64,000 nt of DNA from Vitis vinifera (lineage: Eukaryota > Streptophyta > Magnoliopsida > Vitales > Vitaceae): positions 265,501 through 329,500 of the forward strand of contig NC_081809.1 of assembly GCF_030704535.1 (NCBI RefSeq), read 5' to 3'. The notes under the pieces were generated by a model. That model saw only the letters and a program-made list of their open reading frames with translations. It did not search any database and was not told where the DNA came from. Position 1 is the stretch's first letter. Every line of letters begins with the position of its first letter. A program made the position numbers and the translations under genes. Shown here piece by piece: positions 59,866 through 64,000 of this stretch.

Positions 59866-60593
59866 ATGGTATACTCTGATCCAAAGCCATAAGGCGGTCG
59901 ATCCTCTTCCCGTAATCTCTTACCATCCAGAACTCTCAATTCACATTTCTCTTGTTTTGGCAGGGTATCGATTTAGTCGCCGGCGGCAAAAGCAAAAAGA
60001 CGAAGCGCACCGCTCCCAAATCTGATGATATCTACCTCAAGCTCCTAGTCAAGGTCTCCACAGTCCTCTCTCGTTTTGTTTCTTCTTCTATGAATGTGAT
60101 TATGTTGGTATATATGTATCTGGATCTGGCATTTTGTTGAGTGATTGTGTGGTTTGCTATCAGCTGTATCGTTTTCTGGTACGGAGAACCGGAAGCAAGT
60201 TCAATGCCGTGATACTGAAGCGTCTGTTCATGAGCAAGATCAACAAACCTCCGATGTCTCTCTCCAGGTTGATTCGTTATATGCAAGGAAAGGTTAGGGG
60301 CTCTTCTTCAATTGTTCTTGCTTTTATTTATTTTTTATTTTTCGTTATTTTCTGGTGTTAATTGGTGATTTTGTTTTTTAATGTATTGTGTTCTACTCGT
60401 GGATTCTCAGGAGGACAAGATTGCAGTGCTCGTGGGAACGGTAACGGATGATCTTCGGGTCTATGAGGTGCCGACATTGAAGGTAACTGCTCTGAGGTTC
60501 ACGGAGAGGGCGAGAGCAAGGATCGAGAAGGCCGGTGGAGAGTGCTTGACGTTCGACCAACTGGCTCTCAGGGCTCCTCTCGGTCAGAACACG
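59866..60593 (+). CDS. RPL18: 60S ribosomal protein L18 (eL18), 5' four exons
   Basis: A cytosolic large-subunit ribosomal protein. Exon 1 contributes only the ATG (59866-59868, followed at once by GTATAC), a common design in plant ribosomal genes. Further exons are 59964-60053, 60164-60292 and 60411-60593. All are in phase and give 135 residues: [15 protein letters not shown], then [53 protein letters not shown] and APLGQNT. Plant eL18 is about 187 residues, so about 52 C-terminal residues are missing. They would come from a fifth exon after a proper donor (ACG/GTATGG). I did not find it in the remaining 3.4 kb, so it lies beyond the window or has been lost. Upstream motifs match a ribosomal promoter. 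Confidence 0.92.
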
Positions 60594-61440
60594 GTATGGA
60601 GTTAGATGAATTTGTTTATTCTATGTTATTGGCTTTCAGATTTATTTGCTCTATCTCATGGTATACAGGTGGGAATTAAGATTAGATTTTCTGGTTTTGA
60701 ATTAATGGAAAACAAAATCTGCTTTATGAGAATTTGAATGGATTCACAGGTCTCATTAAAATGTTTAGGATCAGATAAACATTGCATGAGCTCAGTTTTC
60801 TCTTGTGCATGTCATAAGATGTTTACAACTAATACAGTATGCACTTGATTTCTCTTATGCATGTCAATCGACTGATATACCTAGTTTAAGAAGGCTTACC
60901 ATTTATTTATCAAGAAAAAACAGTGCAGGCTATTTCTGGGCCTTCAAGAATCCAAAAGGCGATGTAGAGAAATACAAATGGTTTTGTTAGATTAGATTGG
61001 GTGAAGGGTGGCTACGATATTAGTTGGCAATGTCATTTTGCTTGCTGATGATTAAGATACTTTTCAGCTAACAAATCAAGAAAACTCAAGGCCCAAACCT
61101 CTATGATTCTCAAGCATTGAATTGATCTTGCATCTTGTTGGCTCAAACAAATCATTTGAGTGCGTGCTAAGGAAGATATGCCTAACTTGTTTATTTCCAA
61201 TTTCCCATGTTGGCAAACTTCCATAATTGTCTTCTAGTTTTAGGTCAGTCAAAATATGTCCCAAGTTCATAACATGAATTGCAAAAAAGACCTTTTCTTG
61301 ACATCAAAGAAGGTCCCATTAAAGGGACCAATCTTAGAGGTTCCAAGATGGGTGTGAACTAGGTACTTATCAAAAAAAAGAAAAAGAAAAAAAGATGGGT
61401 GTGAACTAGGTAAGTCTCTATTAAATGAGTCTACTTTAAG
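60594..61440 (+). other. eL18 intron 4 (or downstream), first part
   Basis: No exon was recognised. It contains a 26-bp tail-only retroinsertion at 61366-61391. The short open frame near 60805-60990 has no identifiable family. Confidence 0.4.
61366..61391 (+). mobile_element. Tail-only retroinsertion with 21-bp target duplication
   Basis: A 26-bp A-rich segment, CTTATC followed by A-runs with G interruptions, is flanked by a perfect 21-bp direct repeat at 61345-61365 and 61392-61412. This fits target-primed reverse transcription that aborted after copying only the 3' end of a LINE or SINE. Confidence 0.7.
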
Positions 61441-63433
61441 ATTGTTGGTTCAAATAGTCTAAGAATTGAATCTTAAACAAAACTAACCTAAAGCAAAACA
61501 AAAAGGAAACAATACAAAATTGAAATAGGGCACTTATCAAATCATCCAGTTAAGGTGTGATAAGGCATTGTCCTTAAAGTAGATCTGCCCTCCATGGGTT
61601 ATCAACCATAGTGTAGTAGGGAACCAATTTCTCACCTCTAAGATCCAATAGCCAAGAACCGTGCCTTAGATGCACTTAATTGATGAGGAGGCATAGTACA
61701 ACTTGAAAACCTATAAGATTTTGAAGTTCTTACAAAAGCTTCATGAACCAAAAAGGAAAAAAGAAAATTAATTAACGCGTTCTAACTTACATGTTCAAAC
61801 TCCACTATCTTGTTTTCAAATTCACAAATGTCTTTAAATGAGTCAACTCTTATATGTTCCAGCTTATGTGTTCAAACTTCACTCTCTCGTTCTCAAATCC
61901 ACATATGTATTTAAACAAGAAGAGTTGACCCAAGACTCCAACTGAGAATGACCAAGTTAAGAAATTAAAACTAAAAAAAGAATTATTTTCACTTTGTAAA
62001 GTAGTAGTTGGAATTGTGCGTGTATTCAAGGGGTTCCTTTTTGTGCACGGACGATGTGCATTAAAGGTTTCTTGATCGGGCCACTTGAAATCCCACTGGA
62101 ATGGGCTTGACCCTATAGACACATGAGCTCCTGCTTCCCTCTCCACAAGCTTAAAAAGCTAATGAAATGAGTAACTATATGAAGCATTGACACCTTTTAG
62201 CTTTTGCACTCAAAACTCACACATACACACTCTTTCCTAGGATCAAATCATAGGAGTTAAAAGAGTAATGGTAACCCAACTTACTAGAATGGAATCCTAT
62301 CAAGTAGGTTCATATGGGGGATTGTAGGAAGGCTGAGTTATGAGTGCAAAAGCTAAAAAGTGTTAATTCCATTTTGTAAAGGGATTGAAACCTTTGTCTT
62401 TATATGGTTTCCTGCATCCTTAGTCCATTGGGCTTGTGGAGAAGGAAGTGAGAGTCTTGCTCGCCTATGGGGGCCAAGCCCATTCCAGTGGGATTTCTGG
62501 TGGTTTGATCCAATAAATCTTAATGTACGTGCATCGTATGCGAACCCCACTCCCATTCCCTCCCTCTCTTACAGGCACAATTCCAACCACTTTTTACTAA
62601 GTGAAAATCAATTTTTTTATTTCTTTGACTTAGTCATTCTTAGTTGGAGTCTTGGATTGAGTCTTTTTGGTTAAAGATGTTTGTGGATTTAAGAACGAGT
62701 TAGTAGGCTTTGAACAAGTAAACCGAAACATGTTAATTAATTATTTGAATTATTTGTTAATTAATCGTTGGACTTTGCAGACAAATAATCCCCTGTTCTC
62801 AAAGTTTCCATTCACAACTCTACTCCTTGGTGAATACTCATTATTCTACTCTTTGTCATCCATTCATTGTTTTCTTGATCTCTATCTTTCACTGCTGCTT
62901 TCCTGAACATACCTTCTCGACAATCATAACTTCCCTACTACCAAACTCAATAGCCCTTTCGTTCCAGTAATAGCAGCGATCCATTTAGTTTGCTATAGTG
63001 CTACAACCAACTCTTTGCCACGGCCTACTACAACTATACACCTTGCATCCAAGTTCTACTATTCTAGCCATCTGCATTTGCTAAGTTCTGCTGTTGTAAT
63101 AGCATTGCTTTTCCTAAGTTTGTTATGGTTTTCCCTACTTTTGGAGGAACTTCAAAATCTCATAAATTTTGGAGTTGTATTGTACCTCACCAATGGAGTG
63201 CACCTAGTGCAAGGTTCTTTGCTGTTGGATCTTGAAGGTAGGGTGTCAGTTCTCTATTGCACCGAGGTTGATAACCCAAGAAAGGTGGATCTACTTTAAG
63301 GATAGTGCTCTGTCACACCTCAGCCGAATAATCCAATAAGTACCCTATTCCAGTTTTGTTTTCTTTCCTATTTGTTTGGTTTTGGGCTTAGTTTTGTTTA
63401 AGATTCAATTTGTGGACTATTTGAACCAACAAT
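61441..63433. repeat. ~2-kb imperfect inverted repeat (foldback-like)
   Basis: The left arm at 61441-62220 and right arm at 62334-63433 are inverted copies, about three-quarters identical by eye, around a ~110-bp spacer. The outer tips match well (ATTGTTGGTTCAAATAGTC and its complement). Other paired landmarks are CCTTAAAGTAGATC with GGATCTACTTTAAGG, and TCCCACTGGAATGGGCTTG with AAGCCCATTCCAGTGGGA. The right arm is about 320 bp longer, so it has gained sequence (perhaps about 62750-63010). No target duplication or transposase was seen. It is either a foldback transposon or an inverted local duplication. Confidence 0.75.
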
Positions 63434-64000
63434 TGCATCTTCCAATTGATCTTGTTTATTTAGCTCCCATAAAGTACATGTCACATGCAATCTGAAATTG
63501 TACCAAAATCAATATTTGGAATTAAACCAAAGAAATAGAGTTTGCAAGTGGAGAGGACTTTTGGGTTTGTGGATTTGTTGTTTTTTGAATGTTATGTCCT
63601 TTATTTTGGATTAAAAGCATGCACTTTGATTGGAATTTAAAACTGTGAACTTTTTTTGAAGTGAGAATAAAGGTTCTGGTATTGTTGAACATTGCCCAAA
63701 AGCCCTTAATATGAAGAATTATTTTATTAAAAGGGTTTAAATAATCTTTATGTTGCAAAAGTAGTCCTTCCCATGTTTCAACTTGAAAAGTAACCCATTT
63801 TGTCATAAATGTCCTTCAACATTTGGATTATTTTTTGGAAGAGGTCACTTTTACAAGAAAAAATGATACCTATCAAAAAAAAAAACATGAAGAGTATTTA
63901 TGTCCAAAAGAGGTGCATTGTTGGACTCAAACATGTGAGGGGTTACTTTTACAATATCAGAATTATTTCATCATTTTTAATCAAATAGCCCTAATTTTAA
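63434..64000. other. Right end of window, no feature
   Basis: AT-rich sequence with no recognised exon or repeat border. The eL18 terminal exon is not here. Confidence 0.4.

Overview
This window is nuclear DNA from a flowering plant. It is AT-rich and intron-bearing, with GT-AG splice sites, plant-specific gene families and abundant plant retrotransposons and MITEs. The gene sequences and repeat types look most like grapevine (Vitis). That species call is an inference; no database search was possible.

Six protein genes are supported. In order they are: (1) the 3' two-thirds of a FANCI (Fanconi anaemia group I) homologue, + strand, 169-3193; (2) a three-exon LC8-type dynein light chain, + strand, 4185-8749, with a diverged second copy of its last exon at 10538-10617; (3) a two-exon FCS-like zinc finger (FLZ) protein, - strand, 12404-13006; (4) a two-exon MATE/DETOXIFICATION transporter, - strand, 36448-38061; (5) an eight-exon mitochondrial dihydrolipoamide acyltransferase (E2 of the branched-chain 2-oxoacid dehydrogenase complex), + strand, 44815-56809; (6) the first four exons of 60S ribosomal protein L18 (eL18), + strand, 59866-60593, whose last exon is not in the window. 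These are unrelated housekeeping and regulatory genes. No operon-like or cluster logic links them.

The middle (about 15-34 kb) is a retrotransposon nest. A decayed Ty1/copia element lies at about 15.2-21.3 kb. A second copia element at 24684-33897 has 230-bp LTRs, a CCCAA target duplication, a PBS and a PPT. Its protease/integrase junction is split by a 5139-bp TG...CA insertion (26417-31555) with a CCTTG target duplication and no coding capacity. I read this as a giant solo LTR of a Tat/Ogre-like Ty3/gypsy element. It carries a minisatellite rich in GGCCCA.

The gene-bearing flanks hold small insertions that can be dated by their target duplications: a 5'-truncated LINE, a 78-bp SINE-like fragment, and a 26-bp tail-only retroinsertion. 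They also hold Harbinger/Tourist-like MITEs with TTA duplications, and a roughly 2-kb imperfect inverted repeat in the last visible intron of eL18. Promoter motifs are clearest at eL18 (telo-box plus TGGGCC site II elements) and the E2 gene (four TGGGCY elements). No CRISPR, complete tRNA, rRNA or prokaryote-type system was seen.
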